Shown: positions 15,938 to 25,295, counted from the stretch's first letter. The stretch: DNA of 64,000 nt from Streptomyces sp. yr375 (GCF_900110755.1 NZ_FOFF01000006.1:124001-188000), one strand, 5' to 3'. Notes: generated by a model from the sequence alone, not told the origin. Made by a program: numbers and translations.

Positions 15938-17281
15938 ATGAAGAGCAGCAGCATCCGCAGCAGCAGACGTGCCGTGCTGGCCGTCGCCCTGGGCTCCGTG
16001 CTCGCGCTGACCGCAACCGCCTGCGGCGACGACGGCAGCGGCGCGGCGGGCGACAAGGGGGGCGAGGGCTCCGGCAAGGGGGAGATCACCTTCTGGGACA
16101 ACAACGGCGGTGTCCGTACCGACGTGTGGAAGGAGATCATCGCCGACTTCGAGAAGGCGAACCCCGACATCAAGGTCAAGTACGTCGGGATCCCGGCCGC
16201 GAGCGCCCAGTCCAAGTACGACACCGCCATCCAGGGCGGCGGGCTGCCCGACGTCGGCGGTGTGGGCACCGCGATGCTCGCCGAGGTCGCGGTCCAGGGC
16301 GCGCTGGAGCCGCTGGACGGCCGGCTGGCGAAGAGCGGCCTCAAGGGCAAGCTCAGCCAGAACCTCGTGGACAGCAGCCGCGCGGCGGGCGGCGGAGACG
16401 CGCTGTACCAGATACCCACCTCGTCCAACAACGGCACGCTCTGGTACCGCACCGACCTGTTCGAGCAGGCCGGCCTGGACGCGCCGACCACCTGGACGAA
16501 GTTCTACGAGGCAGCCGACAAGCTCACCGACAAGGGCAAGAACAGGTTCGGCTTCACCATCCGGGGCGGCGAGGGCTCCATCGCGCCCGCCCTGGACGCG
16601 GCGTACAGCCAGTCCGGCGTCGACACCTTCTGGAACGGCGACAAGACCACCGTCGACGACCCGAAACTCGTCGCCGCCCTGGAGAAGTACGTCGCCCTGT
16701 ACAAGAAGGACACCCCGTCCGCCGACGTCAACAACGACTTCACCAAGATGGTGTCCCAGTGGGACAGCGGCACCATCGGCATGCTGAGCCACAACCTCGG
16801 CTCCTACCAGGACCACGTGAAGGCGCTGGGCGCGGGCAAATTCCGGGGCATCCCGAGCCCGACCCGCGACGACGGCAGCCGCGTCCAGGTCTCCAACCCG
16901 GTCGACGGGCTGAGCGTCTTCAAGCCCGGCAAGAACAAGGCGGCGGCCTGGAAGTTCGTCGAGTTCGCCGTGTCGCACGCGGAGAACTCCAAGTACAACC
17001 GGGCCGCCGGGCAGATCCCGGCCAACACCGAGGCCGCGCAGGACGAGTGGATCCAGCAGGCCGAGCCCACGAAGCTCGCCGCCGAGGCCCTCAACGGGGC
17101 CGACACCAAGATCGTGCAGTTCCCGTACTACCTGCCCGACTGGAACACCATCTCCAAGGCCGACAACGAGCCGAACTTCCAGAAGGTCCTGCTCGGCAAG
17201 ATGAGCGCGAAGGACTTCCTGGGCACGCTGGCCGAGCAGTTGAACGCCGCGCAGGCCGACTGGAAGAAGAACCACGGTTAG
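15938..17281 (+). CDS. Sugar ABC transporter substrate-binding lipoprotein
   Basis: Extracellular receptor for the importer (447 residues, normal length). The signal has a basic N-terminus (KSSSIRSSRRA) and a lipobox ending ATAC with the lipidated Cys near residue 29, followed by a Gly/Asp/Ser linker. Mature family features include ITFWDNNGG near 50, KYDTAIQGGGLPDV near 90 and the C-terminal VLLGKMSAKDFL. It lies 118 bp after the DUF6807 gene with an AGAAGAGAG ribosome site, and a strong hairpin follows its stop. The last position in the operon fits separate high expression. Confidence 0.93.
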   Translation: MKSSSIRSSRRAVLAVALGSVLALTATACGDDGSGAAGDKGGEGSGKGEITFWDNNGGVRTDVWKEIIADFEKANPDIKVKYVGIPAASAQSKYDTAIQGGGLPDVGGVGTAMLAEVAVQGALEPLDGRLAKSGLKGKLSQNLVDSSRAAGGGDALYQIPTSSNNGTLWYRTDLFEQAGLDAPTTWTKFYEAADKLTDKGKNRFGFTIRGGEGSIAPALDAAYSQSGVDTFWNGDKTTVDDPKLVAALEKYVALYKKDTPSADVNNDFTKMVSQWDSGTIGMLSHNLGSYQDHVKALGAGKFRGIPSPTRDDGSRVQVSNPVDGLSVFKPGKNKAAAWKFVEFAVSHAENSKYNRAAGQIPANTEAAQDEWIQQAEPTKLAAEALNGADTKIVQFPYYLPDWNTISKADNEPNFQKVLLGKMSAKDFLGTLAEQLNAAQADWKKNHG

Positions 17282-17296
17282 TTCGGGGTCGGTTGT

Positions 17297-17315
17297 GGGG
17301 GACCGCGGTTCCCCC
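17297..17315 (+). terminator. Hairpin after the sugar-binding protein gene
   Basis: A perfect 6-bp GC-rich stem (GGGGGA pairing with TCCCCC) with a 7-nt loop begins 16 bp after the stop. There is no T-run, as is usual in Streptomyces. It marks the end of the GntR-led operon before the secreted pectinase genes. Confidence 0.55.
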
Positions 17316-17364
17316 CTCCCGCCGAGCCCTTGGGGAATCACCTGAAACCTCTCTCGAAAGGTGC

Positions 17365-18180
17365 ATGTTCGTGGCCCTTACGCGCAGACAGGTCACTTCC
17401 GCGGCGCTGGCCGCCGTTCCGCTCGGGGCCATGGCCGCCGAGCCCGCCGAAGCCGGTACGCGCCGGCCCCGCACGCTCTACATCGCCGGTGATTCCACCG
17501 CCGCGCAGAAGTACGCCGACGCCGCTCCCGAGACCGGGTGGGGAATGGCGCTGCCGTTCTTTCTGCACGAGGACCGGCCCGTCGCCAACCACGCGGTGAA
17601 CGGGCGCAGTTCGAAGAGTTTCGTCGACGAGGGCCGGCTCGACGCCGTCCTCGCCGCGATCCGGCCCGGCGACTTCCTGCTGATCCAGTTCGGGCACAAC
17701 GACGAGAAGAACACCGACCCGACCCGGTACACCGAGCCCTGGACGACGTACCAGGAGTACCTGCGGATGTACGTCGACGGCGCTCGCGCGAAGGGGGCGC
17801 GGCCGGTGCTCGCCACGCCCGTCGAGCGCCGCAGTTTCGACGCCGAGGGGACCGCCCGGCCGACGCACGGCGAATACCCCGCCGCCATGCGCGCGCTCGC
17901 CGAGTCGGAGCGGGTCGCGCTGCTCGACGTCCAGGCGTGGTCGCTCGCGCTGTGGCAGGAACTCGGGGCCGAGGCGACGAAGACGTACTTCAACTGGACC
18001 CCGACCGAGCAGGACAACACGCACTTCAATCCGCCGGGCGCGATCGCCGTGGCCCGGCTCGTCGCGGAGGAGCTGCTGCGGACACGGGTGCTCGAGCCGT
18101 GTGACGTCGTCCGGCTGCACGACGAGATACCCACGTCCTGGATCACCTGGCCCGCGCGGCTCTCGGCACCGCTGCCGTAG
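17365..18180 (+). CDS. Secreted rhamnogalacturonan acetylesterase (SGNH/GDSL hydrolase, CE12-like)
   Basis: Predicted to remove acetyl groups from rhamnogalacturonan I. The 271-residue protein has an N-terminal export signal (TRRQVTSAALAAVPLGAMA), consistent with Tat or Sec. SGNH blocks are visible: block I IAGDSTA near residue 38 (nucleophile Ser), block III GHND near 112, and block V DNTHFN near 216 with catalytic Asp/His. The ATG at 17365 is close to AAAGG; a GTG at 17371 has better ribosome-site spacing and may be the true start. It opens a run of secreted pectin enzymes on the plus strand. Confidence 0.87.
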   Translation: MFVALTRRQVTSAALAAVPLGAMAAEPAEAGTRRPRTLYIAGDSTAAQKYADAAPETGWGMALPFFLHEDRPVANHAVNGRSSKSFVDEGRLDAVLAAIRPGDFLLIQFGHNDEKNTDPTRYTEPWTTYQEYLRMYVDGARAKGARPVLATPVERRSFDAEGTARPTHGEYPAAMRALAESERVALLDVQAWSLALWQELGAEATKTYFNWTPTEQDNTHFNPPGAIAVARLVAEELLRTRVLEPCDVVRLHDEIPTSWITWPARLSAPLP

Positions 18181-18241
18181 CCGCTGCCGTACCCGCTCTC
18201 GTAGAACCGCACCGCTCTCTCAGCCAGAGGAGACCCGCACA

Positions 18242-19585
18242 GTGCGTACACAGAGATGTCATGGACGCGTCATAACTACCCTGGTGGGGTGCACCGCGCT
18301 GGCACTGACCGCCACCGCCACGGCCGCCACCACGGCCTCCGCCCAGTCCCAGACCCAGTCCCGCACCGCGACGCGCGACCTCGGCCGGCAGGTCCTGGCC
18401 ACGGGCGACGGCTGGGGCTCGTACGGCACCGGGACGACCGGTGGATCGGCCGCCGACGCCGCACACGTCTACACCGTCACCACCTGGGCCGGTTTCAAGG
18501 CCGCCCTCGCCGCCGGCGGCAGCGCGCCGAAGATCATCAAGGTGCGGGGCGTCATCGACGCCGTCGCCGAGGGGTGTGACGCCTTCGCCGCGCCCGGATA
18601 CGACTTCGACGCCTACCTCGCCAGGTACGCGCCGCAGACCTGGGGCCTGGACACCGACCTGAGCGCCGAGCCCGACGACAGCCCGGAGGGGCTGCGGCGC
18701 GCCTCCGCCGCCGCCCAGGACAAGGCCATCAAGGCGAACATCCCCGCCAACACCACCCTCGTCGGCATCGGGAAGAACGCCGGGTTCAAGGGCGCCAGCC
18801 TGCAGATCAAGGCCGTCGACAACGTGATCGTCCGGAACCTGGCCTTCGAGTCGCCCCTCGACTGCTTCCCGCAGTGGGACCCGACCGACGGCTCCGGCGG
18901 CAACTGGAACTCCGAGTACGACACCGCCGTCGTCTACGGCTCCACGCATGTCTGGCTGGACCACAACACGTTCACCGACGGGACGCACCCGGACAGCGCC
19001 GCGCCGACCTACTTCGGCATGCTCTACCAGCAGCACGACGGCGAGTTGGACATCGTCCGGGGCGCCGACTACGTCACCGCCTCCTGGAACGTCTTCACCG
19101 AGCACGACAAGACGATCCTCGTCGGCAACAGCGACAGCGAGTCGACCGCCGCCGGCGACCGGGGGCACCTGAAGGTGACGTTCCATCACAACCGGTTCAC
19201 GGACCTGGTCGAGCGGGCTCCCCGGGTCCGCTTCGGCCAAGTCGACTCCTACAACAACCACTTCGTCGGAGACGACTCCTTCGCCTACAGCTTCGGCATC
19301 GGCAAGGAGTCCCAACTCGTCGCCCAGCACAACGCGTTCACGCTGCCGCAGGGGATCAGCGCGGCCAAGGTGCTGAAGCGGTGGAACGTGGCGCCGGTCA
19401 CCGCCGACGACAACTACGTCAACGGCACGCTCACCGACCTGATCGCCGTGCACAACGCGGAGATCCCCGGAGAGGCCCTCCAGTCCGGCGCGGGCTGGAC
19501 ACCGACCCTGCGCACCAAGGTCGACCCGGCGCGCGCGGTCCCGCGCATCGTCGACTGCGGCGCGGGCGCGGGACGCCTGGGCTGA
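18242..19585 (+). CDS. Secreted pectate lyase, polysaccharide lyase family 1
   Basis: Predicted to cleave polygalacturonate by Ca2+-dependent beta-elimination. The 447-residue precursor starts at GTG 18242 after an AGAGGAG ribosome site and has a signal peptide of about 38 residues ending TTASA. The parallel beta-helix carries PL1 hallmarks: DNVIVRNLAFE near 197, the calcium-site strand THVWLDHNTFTDG near 237, and the catalytic-arginine region ERAPRVRFGQVDSYNNHF near 322. It is followed by an 11-bp stem terminator. Confidence 0.92.
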   Translation: MRTQRCHGRVITTLVGCTALALTATATAATTASAQSQTQSRTATRDLGRQVLATGDGWGSYGTGTTGGSAADAAHVYTVTTWAGFKAALAAGGSAPKIIKVRGVIDAVAEGCDAFAAPGYDFDAYLARYAPQTWGLDTDLSAEPDDSPEGLRRASAAAQDKAIKANIPANTTLVGIGKNAGFKGASLQIKAVDNVIVRNLAFESPLDCFPQWDPTDGSGGNWNSEYDTAVVYGSTHVWLDHNTFTDGTHPDSAAPTYFGMLYQQHDGELDIVRGADYVTASWNVFTEHDKTILVGNSDSESTAAGDRGHLKVTFHHNRFTDLVERAPRVRFGQVDSYNNHFVGDDSFAYSFGIGKESQLVAQHNAFTLPQGISAAKVLKRWNVAPVTADDNYVNGTLTDLIAVHNAEIPGEALQSGAGWTPTLRTKVDPARAVPRIVDCGAGAGRLG

Positions 19586-19599
19586 GTCGCCCCTACGAC

Positions 19600-19635
19600 G
19601 GCCGGGGCGGACGGCATCCGCCACCCGCCCCGGCC
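19600..19635 (+). terminator. Strong hairpin between the pectate lyase and pectinesterase genes
   Basis: An 11-bp perfect inverted repeat (GGCCGGGGCGG with CCGCCCCGGCC), loop 14 nt, begins 14 bp after the pectate lyase stop. It is a probable factor-independent terminator; the next gene starts 42 bp downstream. Confidence 0.65.
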
Positions 19636-19677
19636 CCTCAGCAGAGCCGCAGAGCCGCACTGCCAAGGAGCACCCGC

Positions 19678-20817
19678 ATGTCCTCGCCCCAGCACCACCA
19701 ACTCCCCCTGTCCAGAAGGGGATTCCTGGCAGCGGTCGCCGGTACGGCCGCCGCCCTCACCCTGGCCGCCCCGCCCGCGCGGGCCGCCGCCGCGAAGCCG
19801 AGGCGTCCGTTCGGCAGCCACGGCTCGCCGACCGCCCGCCGCACTCCGCAGACCCTGTACGTCGACCCGCTCGGCCGGGGCGACTTCACCTCCGTCCGCG
19901 ACGCCGTCGCCGCCACCACCGGCAGCGGCTGGACACTCGTCCTCGCACCGGGGGTGTACCGCGAGACGGTCGCCGTCGACGTCACCCGCACCGACGCCAC
20001 CTGGATCGGCGCATCCGAGAACCCCCGGGACGTCGTCATCGTCTACGACAACGCGGCCGGCACCCCCAAACCAGGCGGCGGCACCTACGGCACCACCGGG
20101 TCGGCCACCACCACCGTGCAGGCCGACGGCTTCACCGCCCGCTGGATCACCTTCGCCAACGACTGGCTGCGCGCCGACCACCCGGAGATCACCGGCACCC
20201 AGGCCGTCGCCATCAAGGTCCAGGGCGACCGCTCCGCCTTCCACCACTGCCGCTTCCTCGGCCACCAGGACACCCTGTACGCCGACTCGATCGCCCTCGG
20301 CACCTTCGCCCGCCAGTACTACGCGCACTGCTACACCGAGGGGGACGTCGACTTCGTCTTCGGCCGGGCGACGGCCGTCTACGAGCACTGCCACTTCCGC
20401 ACCCTGAACCGCACCGACCTGGCCGCCGCCCCCTACGGCTTCGTCTTCGCACCCTCGACGGCCACCGCCAACCCCCGGGGATACCTGGTCAGTCACGGCC
20501 GGATCAGCAGCGCGGCACCCGACGCCGCCTACAAGCTGGCCCGCCCCTGGGTGCCCAGCTCCGACACCACCGCCCGCCCCATGCTCACCGTCCGCGACAC
20601 CCGCCTCGACGCCGGCCTCGACGCGGTCGCGCCCTACACCGACATGTCGGCCGCCTTCCCCTGGCAGCGCCAGCGGTTCGCCGAGTACCGCAACACCGGG
20701 CCGGGAGCCGAGATCACCGTCCCCGACAACCGCCCCCAACTCACCAGCGAACAGGCCGAGTCGGCGACCCGTGAGGCCTACCTCGGCAACTGGGAGCCCT
20801 GGCGGGGGGAGTGCTGA
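19678..20817 (+). CDS. Secreted pectin methylesterase, CE8 (paralogue 1)
   Basis: Predicted to de-esterify methylated homogalacturonan, preparing it for pectate lyases. The 379-residue precursor has a Tat-type signal (SRRGFLAAVAG, then an Ala-rich core ending ARAAAA). CE8 catalytic signatures are LGHQDTLYA near residue 196, GDVDFVFG near 223 and the arginine segment LARPWVP near 287. The right-handed beta-helix starts with TLYVDPLGRGDFTSVRDAV. It lies one base before a second CE8 gene, with long near-identical blocks (DWLRADHPEITGTQAVA in both), so the pair arose by tandem duplication. Confidence 0.93.
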   Translation: MSSPQHHQLPLSRRGFLAAVAGTAAALTLAAPPARAAAAKPRRPFGSHGSPTARRTPQTLYVDPLGRGDFTSVRDAVAATTGSGWTLVLAPGVYRETVAVDVTRTDATWIGASENPRDVVIVYDNAAGTPKPGGGTYGTTGSATTTVQADGFTARWITFANDWLRADHPEITGTQAVAIKVQGDRSAFHHCRFLGHQDTLYADSIALGTFARQYYAHCYTEGDVDFVFGRATAVYEHCHFRTLNRTDLAAAPYGFVFAPSTATANPRGYLVSHGRISSAAPDAAYKLARPWVPSSDTTARPMLTVRDTRLDAGLDAVAPYTDMSAAFPWQRQRFAEYRNTGPGAEITVPDNRPQLTSEQAESATREAYLGNWEPWRGEC

Positions 20818-20818
20818 G

Positions 20819-21862
20819 ATGCTGCGCCGACGCACCCTCCTCGCCGGACTCACCGGCAGCGCCCTGACCGCCGCGACCAGCGCCGCGCCACCCGCCGTCG
20901 CCCACTCCCGCCGCGTCCTGCACGTCCGCCCCGGCGACTCCCTCCAGGCCGCCGTGGACGCCGTAGACGGACCCGGCCGGACGATCGTCGTCCACCCGGG
21001 CACCTACCGGGAAGTCGTCGACATCCCCGCCGACAAGGGCGAGTTGACGCTGCGCGGCGCGACCCGCGACGCACGCGCAGCCGTCCTGGTCTACGACAAC
21101 GCCAACGGGACGCCGAAGCCCGACGGGTCCGGCACCTACGGCACCGCGGGCTCCGCCACCTTCACCTCCGCCGCGCCCGGCCTCACCGTCCGCGACCTCA
21201 CCCTCGCCAACGACTGGCTGCGCGCCGACCACCCGGAGATCACCGGCACCCAGGCGGTGGCCGCCCATGTCACCGGCGACCGCACGCACTTCGAGAACGT
21301 CCGGCTCCTGGCCCACCAGGACACCCTGTTCGCCGACACCACCGCGCTGGACGCCTTCGGCCGGCAGTACTTCCACCGCTGCTACATCGAGGGCGACGTC
21401 GACTTCGTCTTCGGGCGGGGCCGGAGCGTCTTCGACGCCTGCCACTTCCACACCCTCCAGCGGGACGTGGCCTTCACCCCCAAGGGCATGGTCTTCGCCC
21501 CCGCCACCGCCCGCGCCAACCCCTACGGCTTCCTCGCCCTGCGGAGCCGGATCACCTCCGGCGCCGAGAACGCGGCGTACAAGATCGCCCGGCCCTGGGT
21601 GCCGACGTACGAGACGACCGCCTGGCCCTCGCTGGTCGTGCGGGACACCTGGATCGGCCCCGGGATCGACGCGGCGACCCCGTACGTCGACATGCGCGAG
21701 GCCTACCCCTGGCAGACGATGCGCTTTCGCGAGTACCTCAACTCCGGTCAGGGCGCGGTGATTTCGGTGCCGGAGAACCGGCCGCAACTGACCGCCGAGG
21801 AAGCGGCCACGCACACCCGGCGGACGTATCTCGGCAACTGGAGGCCGTATGACCGCCCGTGA
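20819..21862 (+). CDS. Secreted pectin methylesterase, CE8 (paralogue 2)
   Basis: A second CE8 esterase of 347 residues, shorter at the N-terminus than its neighbour. The Tat-like signal is RRRTLLAGLTG. Catalytic blocks are LAHQDTLFA near residue 164, GDVDFVFG near 191 and IARPWVP near 255. The start is one base after the previous stop, and its 3' end overlaps the next gene by 14 bp, so the three are one transcript. Sequence differences around the active site (AHQDTLFA against GHQDTLYA) may reflect different methylation patterns or pH optima; that is speculation. Confidence 0.93.
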   Translation: MLRRRTLLAGLTGSALTAATSAAPPAVAHSRRVLHVRPGDSLQAAVDAVDGPGRTIVVHPGTYREVVDIPADKGELTLRGATRDARAAVLVYDNANGTPKPDGSGTYGTAGSATFTSAAPGLTVRDLTLANDWLRADHPEITGTQAVAAHVTGDRTHFENVRLLAHQDTLFADTTALDAFGRQYFHRCYIEGDVDFVFGRGRSVFDACHFHTLQRDVAFTPKGMVFAPATARANPYGFLALRSRITSGAENAAYKIARPWVPTYETTAWPSLVVRDTWIGPGIDAATPYVDMREAYPWQTMRFREYLNSGQGAVISVPENRPQLTAEEAATHTRRTYLGNWRPYDRP

Positions 21863-23012
21863 CCCGGCGGCGGTGGGGCGGCGGGCGTTCGTGGTCGGGA
21901 CCGGGGCCGCGCTGCTGGCCGGGGGAGTGGCCGCCGACGCGCAGGCGGCCGTCGTGGACGGGCCGTTGCCCGACTTCCACCCCGCGCTCAAGGCCGAGTT
22001 GACCTTCCCGCTCGCCTGGGGGAACTCCCCGATCCGCGACTTCCGCGCCTGGCGCAGGGCCGCCCGCGCCAAGGTCGAGGAGCTGCTGATCGTCGACCAG
22101 GAGGAACGGACCCCGTACGCCCCCGAGTTCACCCACCGACACCAACAGGACGGCTACACCGGCGAGTTGGTGACACTCTCCCTCACCCACCACGAACGCG
22201 TCAGGGCCGCCCTCCTCACCCCGGACGGCCCCGGCCCCTTCCCGGCCGTGCTCCTCCTGCACGACCACGGCGCGAAGTTCGACATCGGCAAGGAGAAACT
22301 CGTCCGCCCCTGGTACGACGACACACGGCTCGCCTCCGCGCAGGCGTGGTCGCAGCGGTACTTCAGCGGCCGGTTCGTCGGCGACGAACTGGCCCGGCGC
22401 GGCTATGCCGTGCTGTGCGCGGATGCCCTCGGCTGGGGCGACCGCGGCCCCCTCGCCTACGACCAACAGCAGGCCCTCGCCGCCAACTTCTTCAACCTCG
22501 GCTCCTCGCTCGCCGGACTCATGGCCCGCGAGGACACCCGGGCCGCCGGTTTCCTGGCCTGCCTCGACCGCGTGGACGCGGGCCGGATCGCGGCCGTCGG
22601 CTTCTCCATGGGTGCCTTCCGAGCCTGGCAGACGGCGGCTCTCAGCGACGACCTCGCCGCCGCGGCGGCCGTCTGCTGGATGACGGGCCTGAAGAACATG
22701 ATGGTGCCCGGCGACAATACCCTGCGCGGGCAGTCCGCCTACTACATGCTCCACCCCGGGCTTCCCCGGTTCCTCGACTTCCCCGACGTGGCGAGCATCG
22801 CCGCACCCAGGCCGATGCTGTTCTCCAACGGCGGGCTCGACCCGCTGTTCCCCGCCGACGGCGTCCGCGCGGCCCACGACAGGCTGCGCACCGTCTGGCG
22901 GTCCCGACACGCCGAGGAGCGGTTGCGCCTCACGACCTGGCCCGACCTCGGCCATGTCTTCGTCGACCGCATGCAGGACGAGGTCTTCACCTGGCTCGAC
23001 ACCGTCCTGTGA
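21849..23012 (+). CDS. Tat-exported alpha/beta-hydrolase (dienelactone-hydrolase/acetylesterase-like)
   Basis: A 387-residue secreted esterase of the abhydrolase_7/DLH-like group. The Tat signal is GRRAFVVGTGAALLAGG. The catalytic triad is visible: nucleophile Ser in GFSMG near residue 254, Asp in GGLDPLFP near 335 and His in LGHVF near 373. The oxyanion region is LLLHDHGAKFD near 135. It overlaps the CE8 gene by 14 bp and is embedded in pectin genes, suggesting removal of acetyl or feruloyl groups from pectin side chains. Substrate is inferred. Confidence 0.85.
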   Translation: MTARDPAAVGRRAFVVGTGAALLAGGVAADAQAAVVDGPLPDFHPALKAELTFPLAWGNSPIRDFRAWRRAARAKVEELLIVDQEERTPYAPEFTHRHQQDGYTGELVTLSLTHHERVRAALLTPDGPGPFPAVLLLHDHGAKFDIGKEKLVRPWYDDTRLASAQAWSQRYFSGRFVGDELARRGYAVLCADALGWGDRGPLAYDQQQALAANFFNLGSSLAGLMAREDTRAAGFLACLDRVDAGRIAAVGFSMGAFRAWQTAALSDDLAAAAAVCWMTGLKNMMVPGDNTLRGQSAYYMLHPGLPRFLDFPDVASIAAPRPMLFSNGGLDPLFPADGVRAAHDRLRTVWRSRHAEERLRLTTWPDLGHVFVDRMQDEVFTWLDTVL

Positions 23013-23062
23013 ACCACCCCGTCCCCTGAAACCCAGAAGCACGACGGAAAGGACCCCACTCC

Positions 23063-24214
23063 ATGTCTCGTCGTACCGCTCGTATCGCTAGTACCGTCCG
23101 TACCGCTCGTATCGTGCGCACGGCCCTCGCGACCCTGTCGCTGGGCGCCGGACTTGCCGTCGCCCTGCCCACCCAGGCGCACGCGGCCACCGTGGTCGTC
23201 AGCAACTCGACCGACCTGTCCAACGCCATCAAGAACGCCACCGCCGGCACCGTCATCCAGGTCCGCGCCGGCACCTACTACCCCACGGCCACCCTCCAGT
23301 CCACGGCCAACGGCACCTCCGCCGCGCCGGTCACCCTCACGGCGTACGGCTCGGAGACGGTGAAGATCGACGGCTCGTCGCTGCCCGACGGAGACTGGAT
23401 CTTCAAGCTGACCGCCGACTACTGGAACGTCTCCAACCTCACCTTCCAGAACTCCCCGGACAGCGCCGTCGTCTGCCAGTCCTGCACCGGGACGGTCTGG
23501 AACAACATCAAGACCATCAACGGCGGCGACTCCGGCTTCACCCTCACCGGCGACGGCACCATGAACAACACGGTCAGGAACATCGACAGTTACGGCAACT
23601 ACGACGCCGCGAACCACGGCGAGAACGCCGACGGGGTGGCCGTGAAGTTCGGCTCCGGCACCGGCAACCTCATCACCGGGGCCCGTCTCTACAACAACGC
23701 GGATGACGGGATCGACTTCTGGTCCTTCTCCTCGCCCGTCACCGTCGAGCACACCTGGTCCTTCGGCAACGGCGTCAACCGCTGGTCCGACTCGGCCTTC
23801 GCGGGCGACGGCAACGGCTACAAACTGGGCGGCGACGGCGAGGTCGTCGCGCATGTCATCAACAACTCCGCCGCCTGGGGCAACGCCGGGAACGGCTTCA
23901 CCGAGAACTCCAACACCGGCGCGATCGTCATCAACCGCACCACCGCCTACGCCAACAGCAAGTGGGGCTACTACTTCGCCACCAGCTCCGCGAAACTCGG
24001 CAAGAACCTCGCGGTCGGCAGCGGCAGCGGCGCGGTGAGCAAGGGCTCGAAGGTCACCTCCGCCGGCAACACCTGGGACTCCGGCATCGCCACCCCCGCC
24101 TTCAGGTCCACGGACGCGAGCAGCGCGTACAACGCCCGCAGCTCCAGCGGCACCCTGCCCGCCACCACGTTCCTGACGACCGGCTCGACGACCATCGGAG
24201 CCACGATGGACTGA
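23063..24214 (+). CDS. Secreted pectate lyase, polysaccharide lyase family 9 (paralogue 1)
   Basis: A right-handed beta-helix lyase of 383 residues with a signal peptide ending QAHA near residue 40. Family marks are GTVIQVRAGTYYPT near residue 62, SYGNYDAANHGENADGVAVKFG near 180 (Ca2+-binding Asp), NNADDGIDFW near 211 and NGYKLGGDGE near 250, where the lysine is the PL9 catalytic base. The N-terminus shows imperfect repeats of RTARI encoded by repeated cgtaccgctcgtatc-like DNA. It is closely related to the protein at 25328. Confidence 0.92.
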   Translation: MSRRTARIASTVRTARIVRTALATLSLGAGLAVALPTQAHAATVVVSNSTDLSNAIKNATAGTVIQVRAGTYYPTATLQSTANGTSAAPVTLTAYGSETVKIDGSSLPDGDWIFKLTADYWNVSNLTFQNSPDSAVVCQSCTGTVWNNIKTINGGDSGFTLTGDGTMNNTVRNIDSYGNYDAANHGENADGVAVKFGSGTGNLITGARLYNNADDGIDFWSFSSPVTVEHTWSFGNGVNRWSDSAFAGDGNGYKLGGDGEVVAHVINNSAAWGNAGNGFTENSNTGAIVINRTTAYANSKWGYYFATSSAKLGKNLAVGSGSGAVSKGSKVTSAGNTWDSGIATPAFRSTDASSAYNARSSSGTLPATTFLTTGSTTIGATMD

Positions 24215-24378
24215 CGGGGCAGCCGCGAAGCTCACGGGTAGTGGACTGACGGGCCGTCTGTCGGGCCGTCACCTGAGCGCCTGATCCGGCCACTTGACCT
24301 GATTTTTGCCCGCCGAACGGGTATCGATAGGGCAACGGGTCTCGCGCTCAGCCACGTGACGCGCGTAGAAAACGTGTC

Positions 24379-25176
24379 ATGCATAAGCCACTGCGCATCG
24401 CAGCCCTCGCCGCAGCCTGCGCCGTCGTCAGCGCCGCCCTGTACGGCGCCGGCGCGGCGACGGCCGGCCAGTCCACGGCCAACTCCACCCACGAGCCCTA
24501 CAACATCGGGCTCCTGGTGAAGGACATCGACACCTACTACGGCACCGCGCTCGACGCGAACGGCGTCTACCAGGCGTCGCCGACCTCCCCGTACGCGAAG
24601 GACCTCGCGAGCCTCGACAAGGCCGCGCGGAAGTACCTCGACCAGGCCGCCCGCAAGGCGGTCAAGAAGGGCGAGAAGCCCGCGGTCGTCTTCGACATCG
24701 ACGACACGCTGCTGCTCAGCCTCGACTACGAGAAGAAGACCAACTACACGTACAACTCGACCACTTGGGCCGACTACGTGGCGCAGGCGAACCGTCCGGC
24801 GGTCTTCGGCAGCCCCGAGCTGGTGCAGTACGCCAAGTCCAAGGGCGTCACCGTCTTCTACAACTCGGGGCTGAAGGAGTCGCAGCGCGTCTCGGCCGTC
24901 GAGAACCTGAAGAAGGTGGGCGCCGACGTGAACCTCGACGCCGCCCACATGTTCCTCAAGGACGCGGTCAACCCGCCGTCCTACCTGAGCGCCTGCGCGA
25001 CCCCGGGCACCTGGACCTGCACGACCGTCCAGTACAAGGCCGGCACGCGCAAGCACATCGAGGACGACCTCGGATACGAGATCATCGCCAACTTCGGCGA
25101 CCAGTACTCGGACCTCGAGGGCGGCTACGCCGACAAGAAGTACAAGCTCCCGAACCCGACGTACTTCGTGAGCTGA
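24379..25176 (+). CDS. Secreted HAD-superfamily acid phosphatase (class B/IIIB type)
   Basis: A 265-residue precursor with a Sec-type signal (residues 1-30, ending AATAG). The HAD motif I DIDDTLLLS is near residue 108, motif II YNSGLKESQR near 160, and motif IV NFGDQYSDLEGG near 237. This matches acid phosphatases of the HAD IIIB class that dephosphorylate diverse organic phosphates outside the cytoplasm. It separates the two PL9 pectate lyase genes and is not pectin-specific. It may scavenge phosphate or act on nucleotides. A strong hairpin follows at 25262. Confidence 0.87.
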   Translation: MHKPLRIAALAAACAVVSAALYGAGAATAGQSTANSTHEPYNIGLLVKDIDTYYGTALDANGVYQASPTSPYAKDLASLDKAARKYLDQAARKAVKKGEKPAVVFDIDDTLLLSLDYEKKTNYTYNSTTWADYVAQANRPAVFGSPELVQYAKSKGVTVFYNSGLKESQRVSAVENLKKVGADVNLDAAHMFLKDAVNPPSYLSACATPGTWTCTTVQYKAGTRKHIEDDLGYEIIANFGDQYSDLEGGYADKKYKLPNPTYFVS

Positions 25177-25261
25177 GCACCGCCGCCTCCCGGCGAAAAG
25201 TTTCGACCATTTCCGTCTGGACGCGGCAACCCTTTCTGTCCATGACGGCGACTGGGGTGCA

Positions 25262-25295
25262 GAAACGGGCCGAGGTGTCTCCTTCGGCCCGTTTC
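25262..25295 (+). terminator. 12-bp perfect hairpin upstream of the second PL9 gene
   Basis: GAAACGGGCCGA pairs perfectly with TCGGCCCGTTTC across a 10-nt loop. It lies 85 bp after the phosphatase stop and 32 bp before the pectate lyase GTG. It may terminate the phosphatase transcript or act as a 5'-leader structure for the lyase. Confidence 0.65.

Noticed and set aside
24241..24275. Apparent hairpin in GACGGGCCGTCTGTCGGGCCGTC after the first PL9 gene
   Set aside because: The GGGCCGTC copies are mainly direct repeats; I could not form a convincing stem, so no terminator is called.
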